Assembly: GCF_003201855.1 (NCBI RefSeq)
Contig: NZ_QJKI01000027.1
Location: 1 to 46,167 of the forward strand
DNA length: 46,167 nt
DNA from: Rivihabitans pingtungensis
GTDB taxonomy: Bacteria > Pseudomonadota > Gammaproteobacteria > Burkholderiales > Aquaspirillaceae
Direction: 5' to 3'
Numbering within the stretch: position 1 is the first letter of the stretch; each line of letters begins with the position of its first letter. The notes under the pieces were generated by a model, which saw only the letters and a program-made list of their open reading frames with translations, had not been told where the DNA came from and did not search any database. A program made the position numbers and the translations under genes. Positions 7,958 to 18,547 of this stretch are shown here, in pieces.

Positions 7958-9214
7958 TTGGACGACATTCCCTTATCCCTGCTGGTGGCGGCGCTGGTGG
8001 CGCTGTTGCTGATCTCGGCGTTTTTTTCCATGTCGGAAACCGGCATGATGGCGGTCAACCGCTACCGGCTGAAAAACCGGGCGGCGCAAGGCCACACCGG
8101 CGCGCGGCTGGCGCTGCGGCTGTTGGGGCAAACCGACAAGCTGCTGGGCGTGATTCTGCTGGGCAATAATTTTGTCAATTCGGCGTCGGCCTCGCTGGCC
8201 ACCGTCATCACTTTTCGCCTGTTCGGCCAGAACGAGGCCGCGCTGGGCCTGGCCACGGTGGCGGTCACTTTTGCCATCCTGATCGTGTCAGAAGCCACGC
8301 CCAAGGTGATTGCCGCCACCCGCCCGGATGCAGTGGCCAACTGGGCCAGCTACCCGCTGACCGCGCTGCTCAAGCTGTTTTACCCGGTGGTGTGGTTCGT
8401 CAATCTGTTTGTCAAAGCCGCCATCCGCCTGCTGCGCGTGCAGCCGCAGCCGGAAACCACCCTGCTGACCCCGGAAGAACTGCGCGTGCTGGTGCTGGAG
8501 TCTGGCCAGTTCATCGAGAAAAAACACCGCAGCATGCTGCTGAACCTGTTTGAGCTGGAAAACTTCACCGTAGACGATGTGATGATTCCGCGCCGCCAGC
8601 TGGAAATGATCGACCTGGACGCGCCCATCGAGCATATCCGCGAACAGCTGATGACCAGCCAGCACACTCGCCTGCCGGTTTATCGCGGCGGCTACGACAA
8701 TGTGGTGGGCTTTCTGCATGTGCGCAAGGTGCTGCACTTGGCCACCGAAGACATCACCGTCGAGCGGCTGCTCAGCATTGTGCGGCCGCCTTACTTTGTG
8801 CCGGCCGGCACGCCGCTGTTCACCCAATTGCAGAATTTTCAGGAAAACCAGCGCCGTATCGCCATGGTGGTGGATGAGTACGGCGAGATGATGGGGCTGA
8901 CCACGCTGGAAGACATCCTGGAACAAGTAGTGGGCGAATTCACCACGCAAGCGCCGGGGCATAGCCGGCTGGCGCAGCGGCAAAGCGATGGCAGCGTGCT
9001 GGTGGATGGCGGCATGAATGTACGCGATCTGGTCAAGCTATTGCAGGTGAATTTTCCGCTGGACGGCCCGAAAACCGTCAACGGCCTGATTGTGGAATAT
9101 TTTCAGGACATCCCCGAGCCGGGCACCTGCTTTCGCCTGTCCGGCTGCGTGTTTGAGGTGCTGCAAACCCAGGCGCGCGGCGTCAAGCGCGTGCGCATCA
9201 CCCCGCCGGCATGA
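7958..9214 (+). CDS. CorC/HlyC-type transporter (CNNM/DUF21 plus CBS pair)
   Basis: A 418-residue inner-membrane protein of the CorB/CorC (CNNM) family, linked to Mg2+/Co2+ efflux. The N-terminal DUF21 membrane domain carries about three or four helices and the signature FFSMSETGMMAVNRYRL. The CBS pair follows (about residues 205-325, with DDVMIPR and AMVVDEYGEMMGLTTLEDILEQVVGE). A C-terminal CorC_HlyC domain ends the protein (DGSVLVDGGMNVRDL). I chose the TTG at 7958, which gives MDDIPLSLLVAAL, the usual N-terminus in betaproteobacteria, with GGGGG 9 bases upstream; the longer ATG at 7913 adds an untypical leader. The stop overlaps the next start. Confidence 0.85.
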   Translation: MDDIPLSLLVAALVALLLISAFFSMSETGMMAVNRYRLKNRAAQGHTGARLALRLLGQTDKLLGVILLGNNFVNSASASLATVITFRLFGQNEAALGLATVAVTFAILIVSEATPKVIAATRPDAVANWASYPLTALLKLFYPVVWFVNLFVKAAIRLLRVQPQPETTLLTPEELRVLVLESGQFIEKKHRSMLLNLFELENFTVDDVMIPRRQLEMIDLDAPIEHIREQLMTSQHTRLPVYRGGYDNVVGFLHVRKVLHLATEDITVERLLSIVRPPYFVPAGTPLFTQLQNFQENQRRIAMVVDEYGEMMGLTTLEDILEQVVGEFTTQAPGHSRLAQRQSDGSVLVDGGMNVRDLVKLLQVNFPLDGPKTVNGLIVEYFQDIPEPGTCFRLSGCVFEVLQTQARGVKRVRITPPA

Positions 9215-9987
9215 GCGACCTGGCGCTGCCGTGGCCGGCGCTGCTGGCGATTGGCCTGGCGCTGGCCAGCTTTGTTGGCGTGCTGGCGGCGCGCTGGCCG
9301 GCAGCGCTGGCGGACAGCCCGGCCCCCACGGCGACAGATTTGCTGGCGCGGCTGTGCCGGCCGCCGTCGCACTGCCCGCATTGCCACACTCGGCTGCGCA
9401 TATACGAACTGATCCCGGTGTTGAGCTGGTTGGCGCAACGTGGCCGCTGCCGACACTGCCAGGCGCCGCTGGGCATGGGCGACACTATGCTTGAGCTGAC
9501 CGGCGCCGCCTTGGCGCTGCTGCTGGGCTGGCGCCACGGCGCTGATGGCCTTGGCCTGGCCGCCGGCCTGCTGTTTGCCTTCACCCTGCTGGCGCTGGCC
9601 TGGCTGGATGCGCGCAGCCTGTGGTTGCCCGACGCGCTGACCCTGCCCCTGCTGTGGGCCGGCCTGCTGTACACCAGCCTGCGCGCCCCGGCAGCGCTGT
9701 CCGAGCATGTCTGGGCGGCGGCGCTGGGCTATGGCCTGCTGGCCGGGCTGAACGCCATCCACCTGGTCTTGCGCCGCCGCCACGGCCTGGGCGGCGGCGA
9801 CGCCAAACTGCTGGCGGCGCTGGGCGCCTGGCTGGGGCTGTGGGCGTTGCCACAGATTCTCACCCTGGCGGCGCTGGGCGGGCTGATCTGGGCGCTATTC
9901 ACCCGCCAGCGCGCGCTGGCGTTTGGGCCATGGCTGGCGGCAGCTGGGCTGGCGGGCTGGTTGTGGCCTGGGGTTACACTATTATGA
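9211..9987 (+). CDS. pilD: Prepilin peptidase / N-methyltransferase
   Basis: A 258-residue polytopic membrane aspartyl protease that cleaves type IV prepilin and type II secretion pseudopilin leaders and methylates the new N-terminus. The cytoplasmic zinc-binding loop shows two CxxC pairs (CPHC near residue 51 and CRHC near 76). The two catalytic aspartates are in LAWLDARSLWLPD and in the GGGDAK motif (GxGD signature). ATG 9211 overlaps the previous stop by four bases. It heads the pilD-coaE-zapD-yacG cluster common in Neisseriales and gammaproteobacteria, but the pilB and pilC genes usually next to it are absent here, replaced upstream by the CorC-type gene. Confidence 0.88.
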   Translation: MSDLALPWPALLAIGLALASFVGVLAARWPAALADSPAPTATDLLARLCRPPSHCPHCHTRLRIYELIPVLSWLAQRGRCRHCQAPLGMGDTMLELTGAALALLLGWRHGADGLGLAAGLLFAFTLLALAWLDARSLWLPDALTLPLLWAGLLYTSLRAPAALSEHVWAAALGYGLLAGLNAIHLVLRRRHGLGGGDAKLLAALGAWLGLWALPQILTLAALGGLIWALFTRQRALAFGPWLAAAGLAGWLWPGVTLL

Positions 9988-10000
9988 CAGGAGCGTTATC

Positions 10001-10636
10001 ATGATCAGTACGGCAAACGGCCCGCGCTGGGTGCTGGCGCTGACCGGCGGCATCGGCAGCGGCAAAAGCGCGGTGGCCGAGCGGCTGGCGGCGCTGGGCG
10101 CCGGCGTGGTGGACACCGACCGGGTGGCGCACGCGCTGACTGCGCCGGGTGGGGCGGCTATGCCAGCGCTGGCGGCGGTGTTTGGGCCTGAGATTGTTCA
10201 GGCCGACGGCGCCATGGACCGCGCCGCCATGCGCGCACGGGTGTTTGCCGACCCACAGGCGCGCCAGCAACTGGAGGCTATTTTGCACCCGATGATCCGC
10301 GCGCAGACCGAGGCCGAGCTGGCGACATGTCCGGGGGATTATCTGGTGCTGGTGGTGCCGCTCTTGGTGGAAACCGGAACCTATCTGCCATTGGCCGACC
10401 GGGTGCTGGTGGTGGACTGCCCGGTAGAGACCCAGCGCCAGCGGGTGCGCGCACGCAATGGCCTGCCAGAGGCGCAAATCGACGCCATTCTGGCCAGTCA
10501 GGCCAGCCGTGAGGCCAGGCTGACACATGCTGACGATATTATTGACAATTCCGGGGATTTTGCCGCGCTTGGGCTTCAAGTGGACGTCAAACACAGCTAT
10601 TATCTCGGCTTGGCGCATCAGGCGCTTGCCGACTAA
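10001..10636 (+). CDS. coaE: Dephospho-CoA kinase
   Basis: A 211-residue cytoplasmic P-loop kinase that phosphorylates the 3'-hydroxyl of dephospho-CoA in the last step of CoA synthesis. The Walker A motif GGIGSGKS lies at residues 16-23. DTDRVAH follows (substrate/Mg binding), then HPMIR, VPLLVETG and VDCPVETQRQRV, all typical. ATG 10001 is preceded by AGGAG at the right distance; an upstream in-frame ATG at 9923 lies inside pilD and is rejected. It sits 13 bases after pilD in the same operon. Confidence 0.93.
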   Translation: MISTANGPRWVLALTGGIGSGKSAVAERLAALGAGVVDTDRVAHALTAPGGAAMPALAAVFGPEIVQADGAMDRAAMRARVFADPQARQQLEAILHPMIRAQTEAELATCPGDYLVLVVPLLVETGTYLPLADRVLVVDCPVETQRQRVRARNGLPEAQIDAILASQASREARLTHADDIIDNSGDFAALGLQVDVKHSYYLGLAHQALAD

Positions 10637-10659
10637 CTCCAACCTGTTGCCGTGGCCTT

Positions 10660-11418
10660 GTGATCAGCTTTGAATTTCCCATTGTCGAACGTGTGCGCAT
10701 CCTGCTGCGGCTGGAGGAGCTGTTTCGTCGGCTGACCCACTTCAGCGACGCCGACGGCGCCGACGAGCACCATGTCGCCCTGCAAACGCTGTTCGACATG
10801 GCCGAGCTGGGCGCGCGCGGCGACCTCAAATCCGAGTTGATCCAGGATCTGGAGCGCCAGCGCTTTGCGCTGGAGGCGCTGCGCGACAATCCCGCCATCG
10901 CCGAACACGCGCTGGACGAAGTATTGGGTGAGATCGAATCGGCCATGAGCCGCCAGCTGGAATACACCGGCAAATTTGGCCATGAGCTGCGTGACAATGA
11001 ATGGCTGATGAACATCAAGCAGCGCATGGCCATTGCCGGCGGCGCCTGCCAGTTTGATCTACCGTCTTATTATTATTGGCAAAACCTGCCAGCTGAGGCA
11101 CGCCGCGCCGATCTGCAACGCTGGGCCGCGCCGCTGCTGGCCACCCGCGATGCGGTGGCAGTGCTGTTGAAACTGCTGCGCGATAGCGGCAAGAGCAACG
11201 CCTTCACTGCCCGCCAGGGTGCGTTCCAGCAAATGTCCGGCGGCAAGGTGGTGCACTTGATCCGCGTCAGCATTGATCGCAAGCTGGGCGTGGCGCCTGA
11301 GGTGTCGGCCAATAAATACGCGGTCAATGTGCGCTTTATCGAGCCCACCACGCACAGCGCCCGCTCGCGCGCCTCGACCGACGACATCCCCTTCACCCTG
11401 GCCTTTTGCAAGCTATGA
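10660..11418 (+). CDS. zapD: Cell division protein ZapD
   Basis: A 252-residue cytoplasmic protein of the ZapD (DUF1342/YacF) family that crosslinks FtsZ protofilaments at the division ring. The N-terminus [40 protein letters not shown] in the middle and LPSYYYW are family signatures. Length matches the usual 245-255. The start is a GTG at 10660, and no ATG is available at the right place. It follows coaE by 23 bases and overlaps yacG at the stop. Confidence 0.92.
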   Translation: MISFEFPIVERVRILLRLEELFRRLTHFSDADGADEHHVALQTLFDMAELGARGDLKSELIQDLERQRFALEALRDNPAIAEHALDEVLGEIESAMSRQLEYTGKFGHELRDNEWLMNIKQRMAIAGGACQFDLPSYYYWQNLPAEARRADLQRWAAPLLATRDAVAVLLKLLRDSGKSNAFTARQGAFQQMSGGKVVHLIRVSIDRKLGVAPEVSANKYAVNVRFIEPTTHSARSRASTDDIPFTLAFCKL

Positions 11419-11615
11419 GCCATCCCGATACCGCCCCCGTGGTGGCCTGCCCGCAGTGCCGCCGCCCGGTGCGCTGGACCACAGAAAACCGCTTCCGGCC
11501 ATTTTGTAGCGAGCGTTGCAAGCTGGTTGACCTCGGTCAGTGGGCGAATGAGGGCTACCGCATTCCGGCGGAACATGGCCCGGATGGCGACGCCCAGCGC
11601 GACGAGCGCAGCTAA
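11415..11615 (+). CDS. yacG: DNA gyrase inhibitor YacG, zinc protein
   Basis: A 66-residue protein with one zinc finger: CPQC near the N-terminus and CSERC about 17 residues later, then the typical [16 protein letters not shown]. The family binds GyrB and inhibits gyrase in Escherichia coli. ATG 11415 overlaps the zapD stop by four bases (ATGA), so it is translationally coupled. An in-frame ATG three codons upstream at 11406 is less likely. Confidence 0.92.
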   Translation: MSHPDTAPVVACPQCRRPVRWTTENRFRPFCSERCKLVDLGQWANEGYRIPAEHGPDGDAQRDERS

Positions 11616-11798
11616 GCGCGGCGAACAAAAACACACCTGGCATCATTGCACGGCCTTACCGTACGGCTTGTACTGTCTGCAGCCGCGCGTCTGGCCATAG
11701 CCGCTGCGCTGACGTTGGTCAGCGGCTTCCAACCAACCCCGCAGCACGCCCTGCTCCTCAAGTCTGGCCCCCATCACCTGGCCGCATACCTGCCACAC

Positions 11799-13442
11799 TC
11801 AGCCCAGCTGAAACCGGCCGATGGCCTGATCCAGCTGCCCGGCAACCTGCGTCAGCCCATCCCCCAGTTGTGCCACCGAGGCGGCGGTGTCACCCGCCGC
11901 CCGCGACAATCCAGCCAGATGGCCAACCTGGGCACTGGCATGCTCGCCGGCCTGGCGTTGCTCGGCGGTGTCTCCCGCCATGCTGGCCACCTGTTGGTGA
12001 GCATGCTCGGCCTGCTCGCGCAGGGTGTGCAGTTGGCTGACAAAGGCGTGCGCTTCGTCCATTTCGGCACTGACCTGACCGGCCAGTTGATGAATATCGG
12101 CCACGGTCTGCCGGGTGTCGCCCTGGATGTCGGCAATATGACGGGTGATGGCCGCCGTGGCTTGTGCGGTGTTTTCCGCCAATTGGCGCACTTCGTCGGC
12201 CACCACGGCAAAACCGCGTCCCTGCTCGCCGGCTCGGGCGGCCTCAATGGCGGCGTTCAGCGCCAAGAGATTGGTTTGATCGGCCACTTCACGGATACGG
12301 GTAACCACCTCGCCAATGTCTGCCACCCGCTGATTCAGCCGGGTAACCCCTACCACGCTCTCTTGCAAGCGCGCTTGCAACTCGCCCAGACCCTCTGCGG
12401 TGCGGCTGGCCATGCTGACCCCTTGGCCAGCAATGCGCGCAGTCTGATCGGCCAGGTTTTGCACCGCACCAGCCCGCTCGGAAATCCGCGCCATGCCCTG
12501 GCTGATTTGCTCCACCGCCTCGGCCACGCCAGTGGCGTGGCCCATCTGGGTGCGACTGCTGACCAACGATGCATCAGCCGCCTGATTCAGCTGACGGGCG
12601 CTGTCACCCAATTGACCTGCGTTATTGCGCACGGCCAGCAAGGCGCCGCGCATGGCGTCCAGTAACTGGTTGAATGCCCGCGCGGCATCGGCGACTTCGT
12701 CGCGACCCTGTGCGCTGACCGGCTGGTTCAGTCGCAGGGATTGGGCGATGTTGCGCATATCGGCGCGCAACTGCTGCAAGGGCTGACGAATCGAGCGATC
12801 CGCCAGCCAGAACAGCACCAGCAACACCAGCAGCGCGCCGCCCAGCAAAGCCAGCAAGCCTTGCATCACGCTGTCGCGCACACTGGCAAACTGGCCAGCC
12901 ATGCCGGCCATGTGGGCATCGACAGCATGCTCGGCAGCGCTGAACAGCGTCTCGGCCTGGTGCGCCGCAACTTTGCCAGGGTTCAGCGCCTCGTTGGCAG
13001 CGGCGGCAGAATCAAATTCTCCCATGCGCAAGCGCTGGTGCACGGCGGCAATCACCGGCGCATATCCCTGGGTCAGTTGCTGGCCGATGGCGTCCAGCCG
13101 GGTACGCTGCTCGCCATCGGCCAGTGCCGTGGCGCGCGCCAGCGAAGCCTGCAAGGCCTGCTGTTCGGCTTGCCATTTGGCAAAGTAGTCGTCAACCTTG
13201 GCCACTTCGCGGCGTTGAATCAGCATGTCCTTTTCAAAACGGCGCATATTGGACAAGCGGGTGTGCGCCGCCTGCAAGGCCACACTCAGGCCCAGATCGC
13301 GTTGCGCCAGCTCGCTGGCCAGCTGCGACTGACGGTGCACGCCCAGCATGCCGGCGGCGGCGGTCAGCAGCAACACGGCCAGGGTGACGGCAAACAGCAG
13401 CAACAAGCGGGTGCGCAGGGACAACAGAGCAAGCAGCGACAT
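11799..13442 (-). CDS. Methyl-accepting chemotaxis protein with 4-helix-bundle sensor
   Basis: A 547-residue chemoreceptor. A first transmembrane helix lies at about residues 8-30. A periplasmic four-helix-bundle ligand domain follows, with the family phrase [11 protein letters not shown], then a second helix at about 190-212, a HAMP linker, and a long cytoplasmic coiled coil. The conserved hairpin tip is [20 protein letters not shown] followed by [15 protein letters not shown], which contacts CheA/CheW. ATG 13442 has AAGGA 8 bases upstream; the frame is open further upstream but without features. No C-terminal CheR-binding pentapeptide is seen. The ligand is not predictable. Confidence 0.9.
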   Translation of the reverse strand: MSLLALLSLRTRLLLLFAVTLAVLLLTAAAGMLGVHRQSQLASELAQRDLGLSVALQAAHTRLSNMRRFEKDMLIQRREVAKVDDYFAKWQAEQQALQASLARATALADGEQRTRLDAIGQQLTQGYAPVIAAVHQRLRMGEFDSAAAANEALNPGKVAAHQAETLFSAAEHAVDAHMAGMAGQFASVRDSVMQGLLALLGGALLVLLVLFWLADRSIRQPLQQLRADMRNIAQSLRLNQPVSAQGRDEVADAARAFNQLLDAMRGALLAVRNNAGQLGDSARQLNQAADASLVSSRTQMGHATGVAEAVEQISQGMARISERAGAVQNLADQTARIAGQGVSMASRTAEGLGELQARLQESVVGVTRLNQRVADIGEVVTRIREVADQTNLLALNAAIEAARAGEQGRGFAVVADEVRQLAENTAQATAAITRHIADIQGDTRQTVADIHQLAGQVSAEMDEAHAFVSQLHTLREQAEHAHQQVASMAGDTAEQRQAGEHASAQVGHLAGLSRAAGDTAASVAQLGDGLTQVAGQLDQAIGRFQLG

Positions 13443-13672
13443 GACAGGTCCTTGAGATAATGGACAAAACGCCCGCCATAAGGAAATTTCCACGGCGTGG
13501 CCGCCGTACATCATAGGGGATTCACATCGCAAGAAAATTGCGTTTTCATGAAACTTCATCAAACGGACATTTGCCAGGCCAGGAGGTCGTCACTGGCTTG
13601 CCATGCGCATGCTGCATTGCAATAATTGATCAAATACCCCGATGCACGAACCCTGAGGAGACGTTTCTCGCC

Positions 13673-15013
13673 ATGACAGCCCGATCTCATCCGCCCCGCG
13701 TGGCCGTCATTGGCGGCGGCCTGGCCGGCCTTGCCGCCGCCTGGCATCTGGACGCCGCCGGCTTCGCCTGTCGGGTGTTCGAGTCTGGCAAACGCCCCGG
13801 CGGCCCGGCCTTGTCCAAACGCGAAGGCGCTTGCCTGTTTGAATACACCCCCAGCGTGCTGCAACTGGACGCCGCGCTGCTGGCCTGGCTGGAGCAGTTG
13901 GGCCTGGGCCCGGCGCTGCACCCGGCCACGCCCTACGCCAGCCGGCGCTGGGTGCTGCATCAGGGAGCGTATCAACCCTGGCTGGAGTCACCGCTGAACT
14001 GGCTGCTCAGCCGGCGAGTGGATCGCAGCAGCAAACGCCGTCGGCTGGTGGAGTCGCTCAGCCTGTTGCGCCCCGGCGCCGTGCAACCGGGCGGCAGCGT
14101 GGCGGCGTTTGTGCGCGCGCATCTGGGCGACTGGTTCAATGACTATCTGGTGGCGCCTTGGCTGGCTTTGCAATACGGCGTGGATGCAGAACAAGCCGAC
14201 ATGGCGCTGACGCTGCCCGACCTGATTCAGCCCGCCAGCCGGCTGGCGCTGGCGCGCCAGTTGCAGGCGCGCCTGCTGGGGGTGGGCGGCTACGGCTTGC
14301 GCCAGGGGTTGGACACCTTGACCGACACTCTGTCGGCGCGGGTGGACGTGCGGCTGGGCCAGCATGTCGGCGCGCTGATTCGCCGACCGCGCGGCTGGTG
14401 CGTGGTGACCGGCATGGAAACCTATGAAGCCGACTTGCTGGTGCTGGCGGTGTCCACCCGCGAAGCCGCGCTGTTACTGGCCCCCGGCTTTGCCCAGACC
14501 GCTGCGCGGCTGGGCGAGGTGCGCTACGCGCCGATGATCGACGTGCACAGCGTCTATCACCGCGAAAACATGGCGTTTCGGCTGCGCGCCGGCGGCGCCT
14601 GGCATCCGCAGTGCGAGCGGCCGTTTGCCCTGGGCGTGGAATTCATCAGCAGCCAGATCAGCCACCGCACGCCGGATGGCGAAGTGCTGGTGTGCGCCCG
14701 CCTGGGCGGCATGGCCCAGGCCGAGCGGCTGGGGCTGGACGACGCGGTGTTGGGCCTGTTGCTGGACAGCGAACTGGACGGCCTGCTCGGCGTACTCAAC
14801 GCCCCATTGGAACGCCATGTGCACCGCCGCCGCCACGCCTACCCGCACCCGGACGCCGCGCTGGCCGCCGCCCGCGCGGAGTTACCCACGCTGGCGCAGG
14901 CGCGCGTGCTGGTGGCGGCAGACTGGGCGGCCGGGCTGGGGCCAGAAGCGGTGCTGCGCCACGCCATGACCCTGCCCGCCGCCGCCCGGGCGGCGCTGGC
15001 TGCGCCGGCCTGA
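13673..15013 (+). CDS. FAD-dependent oxidoreductase, protoporphyrinogen-oxidase (HemY)-like
   Basis: A 446-residue flavoprotein. The N-terminus VAVIGGGLAGLAAAWHLDAAG is a dinucleotide-binding Rossmann motif, followed by RVFESGKRPGG, as in amine oxidase / protoporphyrinogen oxidase family members. Near the end, VLVAADWAAGLGPEAVLRHA resembles the second FAD-contact region that closes these enzymes. ATG 13673 gives a start right before the Rossmann strand, with GAGGAG about 12 bases upstream. It stands alone between a chemoreceptor and a convergent membrane flavoprotein. HemY, phytoene-desaturase-like and monoamine-oxidase-like roles cannot be told apart by eye. Confidence 0.7.
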   Translation: MTARSHPPRVAVIGGGLAGLAAAWHLDAAGFACRVFESGKRPGGPALSKREGACLFEYTPSVLQLDAALLAWLEQLGLGPALHPATPYASRRWVLHQGAYQPWLESPLNWLLSRRVDRSSKRRRLVESLSLLRPGAVQPGGSVAAFVRAHLGDWFNDYLVAPWLALQYGVDAEQADMALTLPDLIQPASRLALARQLQARLLGVGGYGLRQGLDTLTDTLSARVDVRLGQHVGALIRRPRGWCVVTGMETYEADLLVLAVSTREAALLLAPGFAQTAARLGEVRYAPMIDVHSVYHRENMAFRLRAGGAWHPQCERPFALGVEFISSQISHRTPDGEVLVCARLGGMAQAERLGLDDAVLGLLLDSELDGLLGVLNAPLERHVHRRRHAYPHPDAALAAARAELPTLAQARVLVAADWAAGLGPEAVLRHAMTLPAAARAALAAPA

Positions 15014-15036
15014 GCGCCGGCCGTCACGCCAGATCA

Positions 15037-16374
15037 TCAGCGCATCTCGAACAGCTCCTGATGAAACCGCGCTGCCGGCAAACCTTCGCCGCATAAGCCC
15101 TCGCGCAGGGAGTGACCAAAGCCCGCCGGCCCGCAAAACCACACATCCGCCTCGCGCCAGCCCGGCGTGCGCGCCTGCAACTGCGCCACATCCAGCCGGC
15201 CGTCACGTTGATTCCACCACACATGCAGCCGCACACCAGCTTGTTTGGCGAGCGCTTGCAGCGGCTCGATCAGCATCGGCTCGTATTGCGCCGTGCAATA
15301 AAAGAAATCCACCTCTCGGTCGTCGCCCTGTTCAGCTCGTGCTTGCAGACGCGCCATAAACGGCGTCACGCCAATGCCGCCAGCCACCCAGATTTGCCGC
15401 CGTGCTTCTCCGGCAAAGGTAAAGCAGCCATACGGGCCTTCCAGTTGCACGGCGTCGCCCACCCGCAAGCGCTGCGCCAGCGCGCCGGTGTAGTCCCCCA
15501 GCGACTTGATCACGACTTGCACACGGGCTTGCTCAGGATCCCAGGCAGAGGCCAGGGTGAAGGGGTGCGCGCCTTCGTCGCCATGCAAGGTCACAAAGGC
15601 AAACTGCCCAGCCTGATGCCCAGGCCAGCCGGGCGCCAGCGCAATCTCCACGCCCAAGGCGTCCAGCGCCGGATAAGGCTGGATCGCCGCCACGGCGCCG
15701 TCCACCTTGCGCCCGCTGGCGCGCACGCCGAATAAGCTCATCACCGCCGCCACACTGCCCAGCGCCATCAGCACGGCCAACAACGGCCCGAGCGGCTGGC
15801 TCCAGTAGGCGAACTTCACCAGCACCACCGAGTGAAACACCAGCACCAGATAGGCCACGGCAATCCATTTATGCGTTTGCATAAAGCGCCGATAGGGAAA
15901 CCACTTGATCAGCGCAAGAATCATCAACGCCGCAGCGGCATAAAACGCCCATTCGCCGACACTTTCCGCCAGGCCACGTTGCTGGGCGAAGATCTGCTCC
16001 AGCGAGCCCGGCTCTAATGGCGGACGCGGTCCACGCTTGGGCCGTTCCAGCCAGCCCCAGCCCACCAGCCACTTGGGGCCCTTGGCCAGCAGCCAGTGCG
16101 TCACCGCCAGCGTCAGCCCGGCAATGCCCAGCCATTTGTGCAGTCGGTACAGCTTGTCCAATCCGTCCAGCGGGCCTTCCAGCCAGCGCGGGCGCACCGC
16201 CAGCATCACTGCCAGGCTCATGACTCCGATGGCCAGCGCGCCGGTGTATTGGGTGAGCACGCCGCGCCAGGCAAAAAACCCGTGCAGCGCCGCCAGCTGT
16301 GCTGGCTCGCTCAGCCACCATGCTGCACTGAGTAGCGCCAGGCTACCCCACACGATCCAATGTACTGCTTTCAT
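15037..16374 (-). CDS. Ferric-reductase-like membrane flavoprotein (FAD/NAD-binding)
   Basis: A 445-residue membrane protein with about six helices in the first 200 residues. His residues suited to heme b binding are in LHKWLGIAGLTLAVTHWL and THKWIAVAYLVLVFH. An FNR-type module follows: HPFTLASAW (FAD), GGIGVTPFMARL (nucleotide) and VWFCGPAGFGHSLREGL (C-terminal NAD contact). The family moves electrons from NAD(P)H across the membrane to ferric iron or other acceptors. ATG 16374 has AGGAG 8 bases upstream and was preferred over 16392. The gene converges with the HemY-like gene with 23 bases between stops. A link to the metal uptake region starting 3 kb away is possible but only inference. Confidence 0.82.
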   Translation of the reverse strand: MKAVHWIVWGSLALLSAAWWLSEPAQLAALHGFFAWRGVLTQYTGALAIGVMSLAVMLAVRPRWLEGPLDGLDKLYRLHKWLGIAGLTLAVTHWLLAKGPKWLVGWGWLERPKRGPRPPLEPGSLEQIFAQQRGLAESVGEWAFYAAAALMILALIKWFPYRRFMQTHKWIAVAYLVLVFHSVVLVKFAYWSQPLGPLLAVLMALGSVAAVMSLFGVRASGRKVDGAVAAIQPYPALDALGVEIALAPGWPGHQAGQFAFVTLHGDEGAHPFTLASAWDPEQARVQVVIKSLGDYTGALAQRLRVGDAVQLEGPYGCFTFAGEARRQIWVAGGIGVTPFMARLQARAEQGDDREVDFFYCTAQYEPMLIEPLQALAKQAGVRLHVWWNQRDGRLDVAQLQARTPGWREADVWFCGPAGFGHSLREGLCGEGLPAARFHQELFEMR

Positions 16375-16849
16375 CTTGCTTGCTCCTGACATGCATTGTG
16401 CCGATCAGGTTAGCGCGGCAATTATCTTCCCAGCAAGAGAACGACCCGGGTTTTACTTTATGTTACCCAGTGTCACACAGCCGCACGCTGCCAGCGGCCC
16501 ATTTTGGCCAAGCTCATCCATGCCAGATGCGCCATGGCGCAATGCTTTCAAAAAAACTTATCTATTCATGGCAGCAATTCACGCCATTTTATTAAGCCAG
16601 GAATAAAACCTTGCTAATTTTTGCCACCAGCCAAACCGCGAATGTGTGCCGGATATAATAAAGACCCGCTTCAGTAGAACAATATGGCGCAACATGGCGG
16701 CGCAGGCCGCTTTCTGCCAGAAAGCACAGAATTAACCTGATCCGCCGTTCATGCGCAACACGCTGAATTGAGAATATTGCCAGATATTGCTCCATGGAAG
16801 CATAAATGTGGCATGACTGGACAACATTAAAATGGAGGAGAATACATTC
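16375..16849. other. Intergenic region with divergent promoters, no gene seen
   Basis: About 475 bases between the ferric-reductase-like gene and the chemoreceptor. It is AT-richer than the genes. A TATAAT at 16654-16659 could be a -10 element for the chemoreceptor, though no good -35 is visible 17 bases upstream. No RNA gene or conserved reading frame is apparent. Confidence 0.4.
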
Positions 16850-18454
16850 ATGCCGGTTCGTCGTAGAATTTTACTGCTGGTGGCCGCCGTGCTGATCAGC
16901 ATGCTGGCCATCGCGGTAATTTCCTTGTCGGTGTTGCGCGCCAATATGATCAGTGAGCGGCAAAGCCAGTTTGGCGCGCTGGTCAGCCAGGGCAAAGCCA
17001 GTTTGGCGTACTTCCACAAGCTGGAGGCTGACGGCAAGCTGAGCCGGGAAGAAGCCCAGAAACTGGCCAAACAAGCCATTGCCAGCCTGCATGACGGTGA
17101 CCGTTATCTGTGGATGCGTGACAACAGCAATGATGTCAACCTTGTGCACCCCAATCCCAAGCGGGTTAATCATGCGGATCCTGATGCCAAAAAGAAAGGG
17201 GATGAATATCGCCAGGCCATGCAAGGGGTTGAGGTCGGCTTTTTATTTTCGCAAGGCACCCGCCCTGGCGTGGAAGGCAATGTCGGCAAATTATACGCAC
17301 TATCGTTATTTCAGCCCTGGAACTGGATTATTGGTTTTGGCGGATATCTGGACGACATTGAACAGGTTTTCTGGCAACGCGCCTTCACCATGCTGACTGT
17401 GGGTGGAATGATTTTTGTACTGATCGCGGCATTGGCCTGGCAATTATCACGCACCATTCTGGGCCAATTGGGCGGCGAGCCACAATATGCGGCAGAAATT
17501 GCCCAATTTATTGCGCGTGGGGATTTGTCGCGGGAAGTACAGTTGGGGCGGCAACAGGTAGAAGGCAGCGTATTGGGTGCGATGCGGCAAATGCGGGATG
17601 GTCTGCGCAGCCTGGTGGGCCATTTCAGCCAGGCATCTGACACCCTGGCCTCGTCCACCGCACAGCTGTCCAGCCAGATGGGCTTGCTGGGCCGCAGCGC
17701 CAGCCACACCGCCGAGGCTGCCGCCTCGACAGCCGCGGCAGTGGAGCAAATGACCATCAGCATCGACCAGATTTCCGGCAATGCCCGCGAAACCGAACAG
17801 TTTTCCCAGCAGGCCGCCAGCCTGGCTCAAGAGGGTGAACAACTGGTGGGCGACACCGCCAGCGACATCCGCCAGGTGGCGCAGTCAGTCAGCGAAGCGG
17901 CGGGCAATATCCGTCAGTTGGCCGAACGCTCGCGCGAAATCCGCAACGCCAGCACTATCATCAAGGACATTGCCGACCAAACCAATCTGCTGGCACTGAA
18001 TGCCGCCATCGAAGCCGCCCGCGCCGGCGAACAGGGCCGAGGGTTTGCTGTGGTGGCCGACGAAGTGCGCAAGCTGGCCGAGCGCACCGCGCAGGCCACC
18101 GACAGCATTCACGCCACCATTCATGGCGTGCTCAATGACACCGAACAGGCGGCCAACCATATGGATGGCGTGCGCGAACAGGTCAGTGGCAGCGTAACGC
18201 GCGCAGAGCAAGCCGCCACCACCCTGGGGCAGATTCGTCATCAGGTGAGGATGGCTGTGGACAAAATGCGGGATGTGGCCAATGCCGCGCAAGAACAAAG
18301 TCAGGCCAGCAACAGCATCGCCAACAATGTCGAGCAGATTGCCCAGATGGTGGATGAGTCCGACACGGCGGTCGAAGAAGTGAATAGCCAGGTGCAGCAG
18401 CTCAACACCCTGGCCAGCGAGTTGCGCGCCACGGCGGCCCGCTTTGTGCTGTAA
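16850..18454 (+). CDS. Methyl-accepting chemotaxis protein with single-Cache sensor
   Basis: A 534-residue chemoreceptor. Transmembrane helix 1 is at about residues 7-29. The periplasmic sensor has sCache_2 signatures ([20 protein letters not shown], then a [15 protein letters not shown] end strand), a fold that often binds small carboxylates. Helix 2 is near 180-200, followed by HAMP. The signalling tip [20 protein letters not shown] and [15 protein letters not shown] are intact. The SD sequence GGAGGAG at 16834-16840 points to ATG 16850 and not to the ATG at 16832 that overlaps it. Ligand unknown. Confidence 0.9.
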   Translation: MPVRRRILLLVAAVLISMLAIAVISLSVLRANMISERQSQFGALVSQGKASLAYFHKLEADGKLSREEAQKLAKQAIASLHDGDRYLWMRDNSNDVNLVHPNPKRVNHADPDAKKKGDEYRQAMQGVEVGFLFSQGTRPGVEGNVGKLYALSLFQPWNWIIGFGGYLDDIEQVFWQRAFTMLTVGGMIFVLIAALAWQLSRTILGQLGGEPQYAAEIAQFIARGDLSREVQLGRQQVEGSVLGAMRQMRDGLRSLVGHFSQASDTLASSTAQLSSQMGLLGRSASHTAEAAASTAAAVEQMTISIDQISGNARETEQFSQQAASLAQEGEQLVGDTASDIRQVAQSVSEAAGNIRQLAERSREIRNASTIIKDIADQTNLLALNAAIEAARAGEQGRGFAVVADEVRKLAERTAQATDSIHATIHGVLNDTEQAANHMDGVREQVSGSVTRAEQAATTLGQIRHQVRMAVDKMRDVANAAQEQSQASNSIANNVEQIAQMVDESDTAVEEVNSQVQQLNTLASELRATAARFVL

Positions 18455-18547
18455 AAAAATTCGCCCACCCCGACCTGACCAGCACAGCCAGGCAAAGGTG
18501 GGCAGCGTCAGGCCAGGCCAACCCGTGGGCGGCCGGGCAAACACGCA